Shown piece after piece: positions 32,447-42,644 of a DNA stretch of 64,000 nucleotides (position 1 is the first letter of the stretch; every line of letters starts with the position of its first letter). Position numbers and translations under genes: made by a program. Source of the stretch: Saccharum officinarum (lineage: Eukaryota > Streptophyta > Magnoliopsida > Poales > Poaceae); assembly GCA_020631735.1 (NCBI GenBank), contig CM036179.1, forward strand, positions 27,829,063 through 27,893,062. The letters run 5' to 3'. The notes below the pieces were generated by a model. The model did no database searches, was not told where the DNA came from, and saw only the letters and a program-made list of their open reading frames with translations.

Positions 32447-35400
32447 ATGGAGGCGGCAGTTGGAGCGGCGAACTGGCTCCTTGGCAAGGTGCTTACCAAG
32501 CTGTCCGATGACCTGGTGGCTGGGTATGTGGCCAGTCGTGAGCTCGGTCTCAACTTCGACAAGGTGAAGACCGAACTGAATTACACGCTCGGGCTACTGC
32601 ACGCTGCGCAAGGGAGAGACGTCAGCTACAACCCAGGCTTACAGGCGCTGCTGGAGGACCTCAGCAAGAAGGCAGATGAAGCCGAGGATGCTCTGGACGA
32701 GCTCCACTACTTCATGATCCAAGACGAGCTCGACGGCACCCAGGAGGCCACCCCGCAGCTTGGCGATGGCCTCGGCGCTCAAGCTCTGCATGCCGGCCAT
32801 GCTGCTCGCAACACTGCCGGTAAATGGCTCTCCTGCTTCTCTTGTTGCCGTTCACAAGATGCTGCTGCTGTTTCCAATGGCACACATAACACAAGCGAGG
32901 CTAAGTCTGATGACAAGTTGCCATTCGACCGAGTGGCCATGTCCAACAAAATCAAGCAGCTGTTAGAGGACATGCAGTCCCTATGTCCTCATATCTCTGA
33001 ATTGCTTAAGATAAGTGCAAGCAGTAGCCTAGTTCCACGAAGTATGGCTAACTCACTGGAACGCCCTGCAATCGGGTCAACAATTAGACAAGATAAGCTG
33101 TATGGAAGGAGCACTGTTTTTAATGAAACCATAAAAGGCATGACAAGTGCCACTTGGCATGAAACCCTGTCAGTTCTTCCTATAGTTGGCCCTGGTGGTA
33201 TTGGAAAGACAACTTTCACCCAGCACCTTTACAATGACAAAAGGACAGAAGAACACTTCACAGTTAGGGCCTGGGTATGTGTGTCAACTAGTTTTGATGT
33301 GCTTAAGCTTAGCAAAGAAATCTTGGAGTGCCTACCTGCAACTGAAAATGAAGGTGTGAAAGAAACAAACAACTTAGACCAGCTTCAGAAATCCATTGCA
33401 AAGAGATTGAGATCAAAAAGGTTCTTAATCGTCTTCGATGATATATGGCAATGCAGTGAGGATAAGTGGGCAAATCTCTTAGCTCCATTCAAAATGAAGG
33501 AAGCTAGAACAGGTAGCATGATTATTGTCACAACTCGGTTTCCATATATAGCACAAATGGTGAAGACAACTACTCTAGTAAACCTGGAAGGTTTGGAGCC
33601 TGCTGAGTTCTGGATTTTCTTTCAAGCATGTGTTTTTGGTGAAGTCACAGTTGAGCATGATAAAGAAGAGCTTATTGAAGTTGCAAGACAGATTGCAGAT
33701 AAATTGAAGTGTTCCCCACTGGCAGCCAAGACAGTTGGTCGGTTATTGAAGAAGAGATTTTCTGGGGAACATTGGGTGGAGATTCTTGAAAACAAGGAGT
33801 GGCTAAACCAAACCGATGACGATGATATTATGCCAGCTCTGAAAATTAGCTATGACTACCTTCCCTTCCATCTAAAAAAATGTTTCTCATATTGTGCACT
33901 CTACCCTGAGGATTATAAGTTTCAAAGCTTAGAGATCGGTCGTTTTTGGATTTCAATTGGTATCACAGATTCTGGTGATCAGAATGATAAAATTGAGGAC
34001 ATTGGCAGAAAATATTTGGATGAACTATTCGACTATGGTTTTCTGATGAAAGGAGATGAAAATTATTATGTAATGCATGATTTGATGCATGAGCTTGCAC
34101 AGATGGTTTCTTCAAAAGAATGTGCCCACATCAGTTGTTCTAGTTTTAGAGCTGAGAACATCTCATCGCCTATTCGCCACCTATCCATCTTGATGCAAGA
34201 TAAATATATTGAAGATTTTGGTGCAGAAATGGATAAATTGAGGAGAAGGATAGACATTGGGAATCTACGGAGTTTGATGATTTTTGGAGAATACAGAAGG
34301 GCAAGCTTGGTCAATATTTTGAAAGATACATTTAAGGAAATAAAGGACCTTCGTGTTCTGTTTATATTCATGAACTCCCTAGATTCTTTGCCACACAACT
34401 TCTCAAAGCTTATCCACCTTCGGTACCTAAAACTGAAATCACCTGGTTACTCAAAAGTGTGCTTGCCTACCACAGTGCCTAGGTTTTATCACTTGAAATT
34501 CTTGGACCTTCAAGATTGGGGAAGTAGTTATGATTTGCCTAAAGGCATTAACCGCCTTGTGAATTTGTGTCATTTCCTTTCCAATGTTAAATTCCACTGC
34601 AATGTTCCTGAGGTTGGAAAAATGAAGCTATTACAAGAGTTGAGAACATTCCATGTTAAGAAAGAGAGTGCTGGATTTGAATTGCGAGAGTTGGGTCAGT
34701 TGGAAAAGATTGGAGGGCGACTCCATTTATACGGGCTTGAAAACGTGAGAACCAAGGAAGAAGCTAATGAAGCCAAACTGATGGCAAAAAGAAATCTAAC
34801 TAAGTTGGCTTTAGTTTGGAGTGGCGAGCAGCCATCCGTGGAAGATGATATTCTTGATGGCCTTAAGCCGCACTCCAATCTTAGATCACTTAGCATTGTA
34901 AATCATGGTGGAATCACTGGTCCCACTTGGTTGGGTAGCAACACCCACTTGAAAAACTTGGGGACCCTGCATCTGGAGGGTGTATCTTGGTCCACTCTTC
35001 CTCCTTTCGGGCTGATGCATCATCTAGGAACACTCGAGCTAGAAAACATTGTTGGGATACGCCAGTTTGGACCGGACTTCATTGGTGGCATCACAGAAAA
35101 AAGTTTCACACAGTTGAAGGAGGTCGAGTTTGCTGATATGCCAGAACTTGTCGAGTGGGTTGGGGGAGCTGACACACAGTTATTCTCAAGGCTTGAAAGA
35201 ATCAGGTGCATTAATTGTCCCAAGCTCATTGCACTACCATTCTCAGGGTTCCCTAATCTGTGTGATCTTTGCACTTATAAATGTCCGGAGTTGTGCCTGC
35301 CTCCTCTGCCTCACACTTCCAAGCTATCTTCTTTCCAAACAGACTACTTAGATTATCGCGGAAGTCGCTTGTCCATTAATAAGATGCCGTGTGAATTGGC

Positions 35401-36583
35401 CCTCCACAATCTCGGTGAAGTAGAAAATCTAACAATTAATGATGCATCACTCATCTCATTTACGGATCTCCAAAAGCTACATCCATTAAGAAGTATAGAG
35501 GTTGGGAGATGCGATGAAAGATTTCTGAGAGCACTGGATAATGGCATTGTGCTCCAATCAGTTCAATCTCTACAACTGGAGAAATTTCGTGTCACCAGAA
35601 AATCATTGGCAAGTTTGTTCAGATGTTTCCCATCTCTTTCTGATTTGAATTTAAAAGCATCAGATGAGGATCATGATGACGAGGAAGTCATACTGCAGTT
35701 TCCACCCTATAGCTCACTCAGACGTGTACGGTTGGATGGGTGTCATAATCTAATTCTACCTGTGCAGGATGGATGTGGATTCCGTGGCCTCTTGTCGCTC
35801 GAATCAGTTTCGATAGTGAATTGTGGCAAGCTGTTCTCAGGGTGGTCCACAGCAGGAGCAGATTGCAGCAGCATTAACCCTTTCCCTCCTTGTGTTAAGG
35901 AACTCTGGTTTTGGAATGAACCTAGCATTCTGTCGATGGCTCGACTCTCAAATATTACATCTCTTACCCGTCTTGAACTAGGAAATTGCAAGAATGTCAC
36001 AGTGGATGGGTTCAATCCTCTCATCACTTGCAAACTCGAGCATCTGTGGGTTTCGAATCGGAAAGAAGACGGTGAAACCGAGCCCTATTCTATTTCTGTA
36101 GCAGGGGATCTACTCGCTGAGGTGTCAAGGACAAAAACAATGCCCGCAGGTTCGTTCCCACTGGTGAGCCTTGCGGTGGATTGCATCTCCGCAGTGCTTG
36201 TTGCTCCTATCTGCACCTGCCTCTCCGCTACCCTCCGGACGTTATGGTTCACCAGTGACTGGCGGGCGGAGAGCTTCACGGAAGAGCAGTGCCAGGCGCT
36301 CCAGCTCCTCACCTCCCTTGAATCCCTATACATTCATGATTGCAGGGCTCTGCAGTCACTCCCTCAGGGGTTGCATCACCTCTCTTCTCTAGAGCGTTTA
36401 CAGATCTATGGGTCTCGTAGAATCAGGTCGCTGCCCAAGGAGGGCTTGCCCGACTCACTGCAATTCCTAAGTATATCTCATTGCTGCCCAGAGCTTTACG
36501 AGGAATGCCAGCAATTAAGAGGAACACGGCCAGATATAGAAGTATGTGCCAACCTACAAATTAGGACTACTAATGAAGATTGA
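32447..36583 (+). CDS. CC-NBS-LRR (NLR) disease-resistance-type protein, intact
   Basis: A single 1378-codon exon with no breaks. N-terminal Rx-type coiled-coil domain, about residues 5-130, with an EDALDEL motif. NB-ARC domain: P-loop GPGGIGKTT (about 247-255), kinase-2 LIVFDDIW (about 327-334), RNBS-B IIVTTR (about 359), a GLPL-equivalent CSPLAAK (about 422), RNBS-D CFSYCALYPED (about 478) and MHD (about 543). About 25-30 imperfect leucine-rich repeats run from about 600 to 1350, the last ones clear (LTSLESLYIHDC, LSSLERLQIYG). In this family the NB-ARC domain is an ADP/ATP switch and the LRR shapes recognition and autoinhibition; the protein acts in the cytoplasm or nucleus in immunity. 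GLPL is unusual (SPLA) but other motifs are canonical. ATG at 32447 is the first in frame near the coiled coil. Ligand and pathogen are unknown. Confidence 0.95.
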   Translation: MEAAVGAANWLLGKVLTKLSDDLVAGYVASRELGLNFDKVKTELNYTLGLLHAAQGRDVSYNPGLQALLEDLSKKADEAEDALDELHYFMIQDELDGTQEATPQLGDGLGAQALHAGHAARNTAGKWLSCFSCCRSQDAAAVSNGTHNTSEAKSDDKLPFDRVAMSNKIKQLLEDMQSLCPHISELLKISASSSLVPRSMANSLERPAIGSTIRQDKLYGRSTVFNETIKGMTSATWHETLSVLPIVGPGGIGKTTFTQHLYNDKRTEEHFTVRAWVCVSTSFDVLKLSKEILECLPATENEGVKETNNLDQLQKSIAKRLRSKRFLIVFDDIWQCSEDKWANLLAPFKMKEARTGSMIIVTTRFPYIAQMVKTTTLVNLEGLEPAEFWIFFQACVFGEVTVEHDKEELIEVARQIADKLKCSPLAAKTVGRLLKKRFSGEHWVEILENKEWLNQTDDDDIMPALKISYDYLPFHLKKCFSYCALYPEDYKFQSLEIGRFWISIGITDSGDQNDKIEDIGRKYLDELFDYGFLMKGDENYYVMHDLMHELAQMVSSKECAHISCSSFRAENISSPIRHLSILMQDKYIEDFGAEMDKLRRRIDIGNLRSLMIFGEYRRASLVNILKDTFKEIKDLRVLFIFMNSLDSLPHNFSKLIHLRYLKLKSPGYSKVCLPTTVPRFYHLKFLDLQDWGSSYDLPKGINRLVNLCHFLSNVKFHCNVPEVGKMKLLQELRTFHVKKESAGFELRELGQLEKIGGRLHLYGLENVRTKEEANEAKLMAKRNLTKLALVWSGEQPSVEDDILDGLKPHSNLRSLSIVNHGGITGPTWLGSNTHLKNLGTLHLEGVSWSTLPPFGLMHHLGTLELENIVGIRQFGPDFIGGITEKSFTQLKEVEFADMPELVEWVGGADTQLFSRLERIRCINCPKLIALPFSGFPNLCDLCTYKCPELCLPPLPHTSKLSSFQTDYLDYRGSRLSINKMPCELALHNLGEVENLTINDASLISFTDLQKLHPLRSIEVGRCDERFLRALDNGIVLQSVQSLQLEKFRVTRKSLASLFRCFPSLSDLNLKASDEDHDDEEVILQFPPYSSLRRVRLDGCHNLILPVQDGCGFRGLLSLESVSIVNCGKLFSGWSTAGADCSSINPFPPCVKELWFWNEPSILSMARLSNITSLTRLELGNCKNVTVDGFNPLITCKLEHLWVSNRKEDGETEPYSISVAGDLLAEVSRTKTMPAGSFPLVSLAVDCISAVLVAPICTCLSATLRTLWFTSDWRAESFTEEQCQALQLLTSLESLYIHDCRALQSLPQGLHHLSSLERLQIYGSRRIRSLPKEGLPDSLQFLSISHCCPELYEECQQLRGTRPDIEVCANLQIRTTNED

Positions 36584-37735
36584 CAAGGTACACTACACTG
36601 CTTATTTCCATATTAATGTATCAACGATCTATGGAGTGTTACAGTAGTAACTTCTTTTTTCCGCAGCAACTACTATTGTGCTTCCAGACCTGTAAAGTTC
36701 TCTTCCTTCTCCTGTACTTATATGTACGTACGTACGCGATTCAAACATTCAGCGCCGAAATCTACAGTCTAAGCAAACAATACCAAGTCGAAGGACTTCA
36801 AGGACTCAGGCCCTCCCTCAAGGATCGCTGGATCTCCTAAACAATTCAGATCGCAATCCAAGCAAGGGCTTCCAAATTCACAGCAATGGCTAATCAAAAC
36901 TAATTGTTGCGACGAGTTTGATCAGGAATCCTAGAAATCAAGAGAAACAGGGCCTGATATAACTCTACTTGCCTGGCTTCTGGCTACACAGTACACACTG
37001 ATGAAGATTGACAAGGTAATTACACACTAACACCTGTGCTCTCCGCCTAAATTCCCGACTGACAAATCTGTTAACAAATGCTGCTAATCAATGTAGCCGG
37101 CACCACCGCTTGTTCAACTACGGCTCTTTTCTGCGAATTACTCATTTACTGTGCTTCTGCATATTGGTTTCACAAATTCAACCCTTCCCTTGACGGCTTT
37201 AAACCAATCTGCAGGTAATTTGAAAATAATATTCCATCATGATTTTATTCACATTTGAAGCGACCACTTCGATTATCTGGATTGCTGCCTTATGCAAGCA
37301 TAATCTATTTTTACGGTTCTGCAATACATTACTCTAATCAACTGGTCTATTTCTGAAGCTTGGAATTGCATCCTACTCTGCACCAAGGTGAAGCTAGCAG
37401 AGGACAGCCTGCGTTGTGGCGCTAGCAGAGGACAGTCGCAAGGTGGGAAAACTGAAGAGCGCTGAAGCTGGAGGCTCAGCTCTACAACTGAAGAACATGC
37501 CTTTTGATCCTTGGTAGGCTCAGCTCAGTCACTTGAATTGAAGAAGATAAAGCTATCACTAGCAGTTTGCGTGGGCGAGGAGAATGGACGCCTCCGATCG
37601 AATCGATGATATTCTTGGGCCACGGTAGCGCTTTGAAGCCCAACAACAACTTGTTCGCTGGGCCAAAGCTACAGGACCGGAGAAGTAAAATGCTACTGGC
37701 CCAAGAAATGGACGCGACGATCGCTCCACCAAACA

Positions 37736-37738
<3 letters not shown>
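36584..37738. other. NLR 3' flank with a decayed duplicate of its last exon segment
   Basis: 36830-37015 aligns loosely with the final coding part of the NLR (36410-36585). It shares GGGCTT..., a GGAAT...AGA segment and the exact terminal GATGAAGATTGACAAGG-type sequence, but it is full of stops and indels. The rest (37020-37738) shows only splice-like signals (for example CTGCAG/GTAATT at 37210) and may be 3' UTR. Confidence 0.55.

Positions 37739-37814
<76 letters not shown>
37739..37814. repeat. (TA)n microsatellite
   Basis: About 38 uninterrupted TA dinucleotides. No coding potential. Confidence 0.98.
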
Positions 37815-37817
<3 letters not shown>

Positions 37818-37990
37818 AAACTCCTGATCAAGAAGGCCGTCATGTCTCTTCCATGATCGTACTATTGTTCATCATGTTTTTATCTCTATTAGGAGTGTTG
37901 CTACTTTTTTTTTGTTCTAGAGACTGCAGTAATGCAGCGTGCAGGTCCTGTAACAATACACAGGAGTTTTGGTCTGCACCTGTCATGTTA

Positions 37991-38329
37991 GGTTGTGTTT
38001 AGTTCTCACCTAAACATTTTTCATCCCATCACATCAAATGTTTGGACACATGGAGTACTAAATGTAGACGAAAAAAAACTAATTGCACAATTTGGTTGGA
38101 AACCACGAGACGAATCTTTTAAGCCTAATTAGTCCATGATTAGCCTTAAGTGCTACAGTAACACACATATGCTACTGCCGGCTTAGTTAGGCTTAATAAA
38201 TTCGTCTCGCGGTTTCTTGGCGAGTTATATAATTAGTTTTTTAATTATTATCCGAAAACCCCTTCCGACATCTCATAAAATATCCGATGTGACACCCAAA
38301 AAGTTTTGTTTTACGAACTAAACAAGGCC
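37991..38329. mobile_element. Tourist-like MITE (PIF/Harbinger type)
   Basis: Terminal inverted repeats GGTTGTGTTTAGTTC and GAACTAAACAAGGCC, with a TTA target-site duplication on both sides (37988-37990 and 38330-38332). It is 339 bp and AT-rich. The terminal sequence and 3-bp TWA duplication are typical of Tourist-like MITEs in grasses. Confidence 0.85.
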
Positions 38330-38511
38330 TTAGTTGGATTCATCAACGAAAATGCAGACCAAAGCAGTCCTCTTCAGGTTCTAACTTTGTTGGCCAGTGC
38401 CAGCATCTGTAGTTGTATGACCACGTGCAAACACTAAACTACCGCAACAAATCTGTAAACTTATACAGTAACATCTGATCACCGATCAATTGTGTGCAAG
38501 AAGCCAACAAG

Positions 38512-38665
38512 TCGACAGCAGGAAGGAGGGCAGACCCAGTGCCAGAGGCTCCCACACGAGTGGGGTCTGGGGAAAGGAATAACCGAAGCAAAGTCTTACC
38601 CCCGCAGAAATTCTGCAGAGAGACGGCTTCGAACCCAGGACCTGGTGACAGAATGGGTTTTGACT
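38512..38665 (-). mobile_element. tRNA-derived SINE-like sequence
   Basis: On the minus strand, CACCAGGTCCTGGGTTCGAA includes a pol III B box (GGTTCGAAGCC) and is followed by the conserved body CCCCAGACCCCACTCGTGTG...GGGAGCCTCTGGCACTGGGT seen widely in grass genomes. The A box is degenerate and no target-site duplication was defined. Confidence 0.5.
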
Positions 38666-38689
38666 GGTAAACTGATCACTGGGTCATTT

Positions 38690-39877
38690 AATTTTTTTTC
38701 ACTAAAGTTCCAGTATCTACTTAAATACCTCAATTGCCCTAACCCGCTCCTAATTCAATTTAGTTTCTCCACGCCAGCTTCTGTCCAAGAGAGGTTGTTT
38801 CTTTTGAGCTTAACAGTGAGGGACACGACCTTTATTCCCTTGTAGGATTTCCTTTCACTTTATCAGCTCCAAATTCGAGAAAAGATAAGGGCAAAACAAA
38901 GCACAAAAATATCTTTGTTCCGACAACGACACGAGGGCAAATTTTCAAGAAAAATGTGAAATGATTGATACTATGATTAGTCTGTAGTCATAAGGTACAT
39001 ACAAGCATTTTTTAACGACTCGCCTAAACTTCCACGATCATTGCATAATAAAATCCACTCTAATGTCTAATGAGTATTCCGTATGTGTATGAGAATGAAA
39101 ATGTAATGAACATTTTGTATGTGTATGATAATGAAAAGTAAGAAAACGCACTAACTGTTAGTATGTAACGACCTCACATATTACAGGAGAGTGAACAGAG
39201 CAGACACCAATGGCACAAAGTGCAACCGGCCAGTTGGAGGAGCATGGGTGAGTCAGGTAGAGCAATGGTCAAAGTAACAAAGCTGGATACTACCCTTTCA
39301 AAAAAACAAAGCTGGATACTGGTACATCTGGAAAAGGAAAACAGTAGGGCACATACGAACATATAAGCAAAGAAGCTTCTGCACCAAATCTGAAACTCAT
39401 AGCAAAGCAAAGCAGTGAGGCATCATCAAGCACAAGGCAGAAGAAGGCAAATAACGTCAGTACTCACAATTAAAAGCATCACACGTGCTTATACTGTAGC
39501 CCAACAAATCTGAAACTTGTCATACAAGCGACAAACCTTGAACACACCTCAAGAGCATAACAAGAAGCTGTCTTTTTGTACAATGAATATGATCAAAACT
39601 GGCAAGAACGTAGAGGCTGGATGAAAACGGCAGTTCAAGTTAGCTTGAACACGGTTTACAAACAATCCATCTCTAAGCATAAAGCCATTTACAATTTGAG
39701 ATACACAATACGTGGTATCCTTCAAATCCATCCAAAAGAATCGGACAGCCAGTTCCCTAGTTGCATGGAACAGGGTTCAGTCCGTCGTAAAGAATGATCA
39801 GTGCCCTAACAAAACCCACAAAATTGAACTTTGGTCAAAACTTTCTGTACAGCCAAACAGCGTGATCTAATAATTCT
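38690..39877. other. Intergenic; nothing recognised
   Basis: AT-rich spacer between the SINE-like element and the PDV1 stop codon. The part next to PDV1 (about 39550-39877) is probably its 3' UTR. Short open frames here show no domain. Confidence 0.5.
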
Positions 39878-41696
39878 TCAGCCTCTGGCTAGGTAAACCT
39901 CCAGAAGTTTTCCTTTCCCATTTGGTTGTGAGCTTCCTGAATGAAAATTGTACTCGATTCTCTTTCTGTATTCCATGGCTGGAGCTTTACTTCCAAATGT
40001 AATTTGATGCAGCTGCAAGAAAGCAAGCATACTTACTGCAAACACTGCAGCATTGCCGAGTGCACTGCCAATCTTGTCCAGTCGAAATGAATTCTTGGCT
40101 AATGACAAACTGCAAGATAACACGTTTGACATAATCCTTGAACCATTGCCCCTGTTGTCCTCTGCATTATCCTCTGATTGGCTATGGGTAGCACGAACAT
40201 CTTCAGGTGAGATAAATTGGCTCTTGTCACTCACTTCACCAACAAATGCCAAGGCCTCGTCGATGACTCTATACTTCTTTCCTTGATGTTCTGCTAACCT
40301 CATAGCAAGGACTAGACGGCTTTGCTCCAGTCTAGCAATTGCAGCATCTCGCTCAGCCCGCTGTTGTGATTGAACAGTCTGTGAAGCAAGATTAACACAA
40401 GTGAGAAATAGATCACACAAAAAGATTTAACAGGAACAAGTAAAAATAAGTTAACTAAAAGCCCTAGCACTCCGAAGTTTCGATAATCAATATGCATGTA
40501 AATATCTATTAAATCCAGTAATCCTCAGAAGTGGTCAGCTTTCTGGTAGTTTTTTTTCCTTAAACACCTGAGAACTCATTTAGATAATAGTAAAACAGAT
40601 TTAATGTAACAGAGAAGTGAACCAAGTCCTTACACCACAACATAGAGTAATGGTGCCCCTATGTTTGCACTTTGCACAAAGTAACAATCAAATATAAAAA
40701 TAAGATACTAATATTCTGCCCCAACTGGCATCAAGAGGACATGAAACATAAGAGAGCAAGCACCAGAAGGGCAATGAAAGCCATGTGGATTACTACCACA
40801 CCCTTAACATCCACATGGCTCCTGCGATCGAGATATCTGCACCCTAACCATTCGCAAGTGGCCAACTACTTGTGAGCCAAATGACCTGAACACTACGTAA
40901 ATAAGAAATACATATTTGGAATCATGGCAAAACATTGACAGCCCCCCTAGTAGAATAGATATTCAGCAGCAACTCAGTTTCTACCAGCAGAATAGCATAC
41001 AAGCATTGTATCCCATTAAAACACAAGGGTGGTCATTGTGGATTACCACAGATACGACCATCCAATTGTGTTCGAGAATAGAGAATCAATTGGCCACAAA
41101 ACAAGCACAGACATGGGCATTATTGGCGATGAGGACTCGCAAATTTCTCATGCCTGAATCGCTTGAACGCAACGACCAGCAATCACGAGAACGACGCGCG
41201 ACAGGAGCTCCGAAAAGCAGCCCCCATTCGCCACAGAAGCGGTGGTCCTAACCAGAATTAACTCCCACTGCCAACCGCGCGAAACCCTAGAAGAGCTGGG
41301 AGTCGGATGCTCTATCCCTAGGGGGGAGCAGAAGGGGTGGAAGGGGAGCAGGAGCCTCACGTGTAAAAACTCGAGGTGGTCCTCGACGTCCTCGAGCGCG
41401 GAGCGGATGGCGTGCAGACTCCTGGCCTCGGCCACGGCCTCCGCGGCGGCGGCCAGCGCATCGCCGCCTCCGCCCCCGCCGCCGGCGCCGCTCTTGACGA
41501 AGACGCACCCGTTCCTGCCGCCGCCGCCGACGCGGTGGGTCCCTTTGGCGAAGGGCGCGGACGGCACGGGAGGGGCCGGGGGAGCGGGCAGGAGGAGGTG
41601 CGCGCGGGAGGCGGCGAGGATGGCGTCGCTGAGGCGGTCGTGGAGGTCCCAGATCCGCTCGAGCGCCGCCTCGGCCTCCGCCGCGTCCCACCGCAT
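39878..41696 (-). CDS. PDV1: Plastid division protein PDV1
   Basis: Two exons: 41696-41361 (112 codons, donor CAC/GTGAGG) and 40378-39878 (166 codons plus stop, acceptor TTCACAG), joining in phase 0 to give 278 residues; Arabidopsis PDV1 is of similar length. The N-terminus (about 11-30, LERIWDLHDRLSDAILAASR) and the block RDAAIARLEQSRLVLAMRLA (about 122-141) are diagnostic. A coiled-coil region is followed by one membrane segment (about 217-236, ALGNAAVFAVSMLAFLQLHQ). The protein ends in the conserved terminal glycine, known in PDV1 to matter for the intermembrane partner. It sits in the outer chloroplast envelope and recruits the dynamin ARC5/DRP5B to the division site. Unlike the dicot protein it has Pro/Ala- and Gly-rich insertions at about 35-85. 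The start was chosen at MRWD because family members begin there; upstream in-frame Mets are in low-complexity leader. Confidence 0.95.
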
Positions 41697-42397
41697 CGCC
41701 GCCGGCGCGCGCGCGGTCCGGGGTCCCGGTGCGGATTCGGTGTGGGGAGTGGACCGAGCGAGGGGAGGGGGAGCGGGGGAGCGGAGGGAAAGGGAAATTG
41801 TGATGGCGGCACCACCGAGGCGGGTGGGTGGGGGAGGAGCTTCGTTTTGTTGGTTCGTTTGGTTTGTTGCGGCGGGGAAATCGTCGAGCTCGCGGGGTGT
41901 TCGTTGGAGGGAGGTGGAGGAAGAGTGGCGAGGAAAGCGCGCCTGCAAGTGCTTTCGGTAGGAGCTTCGAGTTTCAACCTGATTTCCTAATTTAAAGGCG
42001 GCCAGCTAAATTCACTCGAGATGGCAAACCAAACCATGGGTTCAAGATAGACGTGCTTTCTCCGCGAGAATCTCTATATTTCTGATATTCCCTAACTAGA
42101 CTTCAACCCAACATATTATCATAAATTTTATTGTGGTAACAAATTCATGATCTACCCAGTTCAATTGTGCATGTTCAAAATTAAAAGAAAAAAGAAAAAA
42201 AAGAGAGAGATCACTAGATGAGCCAAATGACGCCACAGGAGTGCCTTGAACGTGCAAACTGACCACGGGTGTCAGCAAGCCAGATGCCCACAAAGGCACA
42301 ATAGGGGTGAGGGGTGAAAGTCAAGAAGCCGGTGGCCACTAGGTTCTAGTTCACAGGGAGCCACCACTCACACATGAAGAGGTCAGAAACATACTAA
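41697..42397. other. PDV1 leader/promoter and spacer
   Basis: GC-rich, purine-skewed 5' leader to about 41960, then AT-rich spacer up to the MITE at 42398. No further gene seen. Confidence 0.5.
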
Positions 42398-42641
42398 GAC
42401 CTTATTTAGATGGCCAAAAAGAGCTAAAAAAATTTGTACAGTACCTGTCACATCGAATCTTTGAACGTATGTATGAAGCATTAAATGTAGGTAAAAAAAT
42501 AACTAATTGTACAGTTTGTCTGTAAATGTCGAGACGAATCTTTTGAGCCTAGTTAGTCCATGGTTAGACAAATTTTGTCAAATAACAACGAAAAATGCTA
42601 CAAGAATTTTTCTCCAAAAATTTTCGGAACTAAACGGGCCC
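42398..42641. mobile_element. Tourist-like MITE
   Basis: Ends GACCTTATTTAGAT and GGAACTAAACGGGCCC form diverged inverted repeats. The TAA target-site duplication is at 42395-42397 and 42642-42644. 244 bp. It shares the GAGACGAATCTTTTGAGCCT core with the MITE at 37991, so the two are related. Confidence 0.85.
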
Positions 42642-42644
42642 TAA

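Noticed and set aside
41242..41990. Plus-strand frames of 200-240 codons opposite PDV1 exon 1
   Set aside because: Shadows of the GC-rich minus-strand PDV1 exon and leader; the PDV1 reading is supported by strong family motifs.
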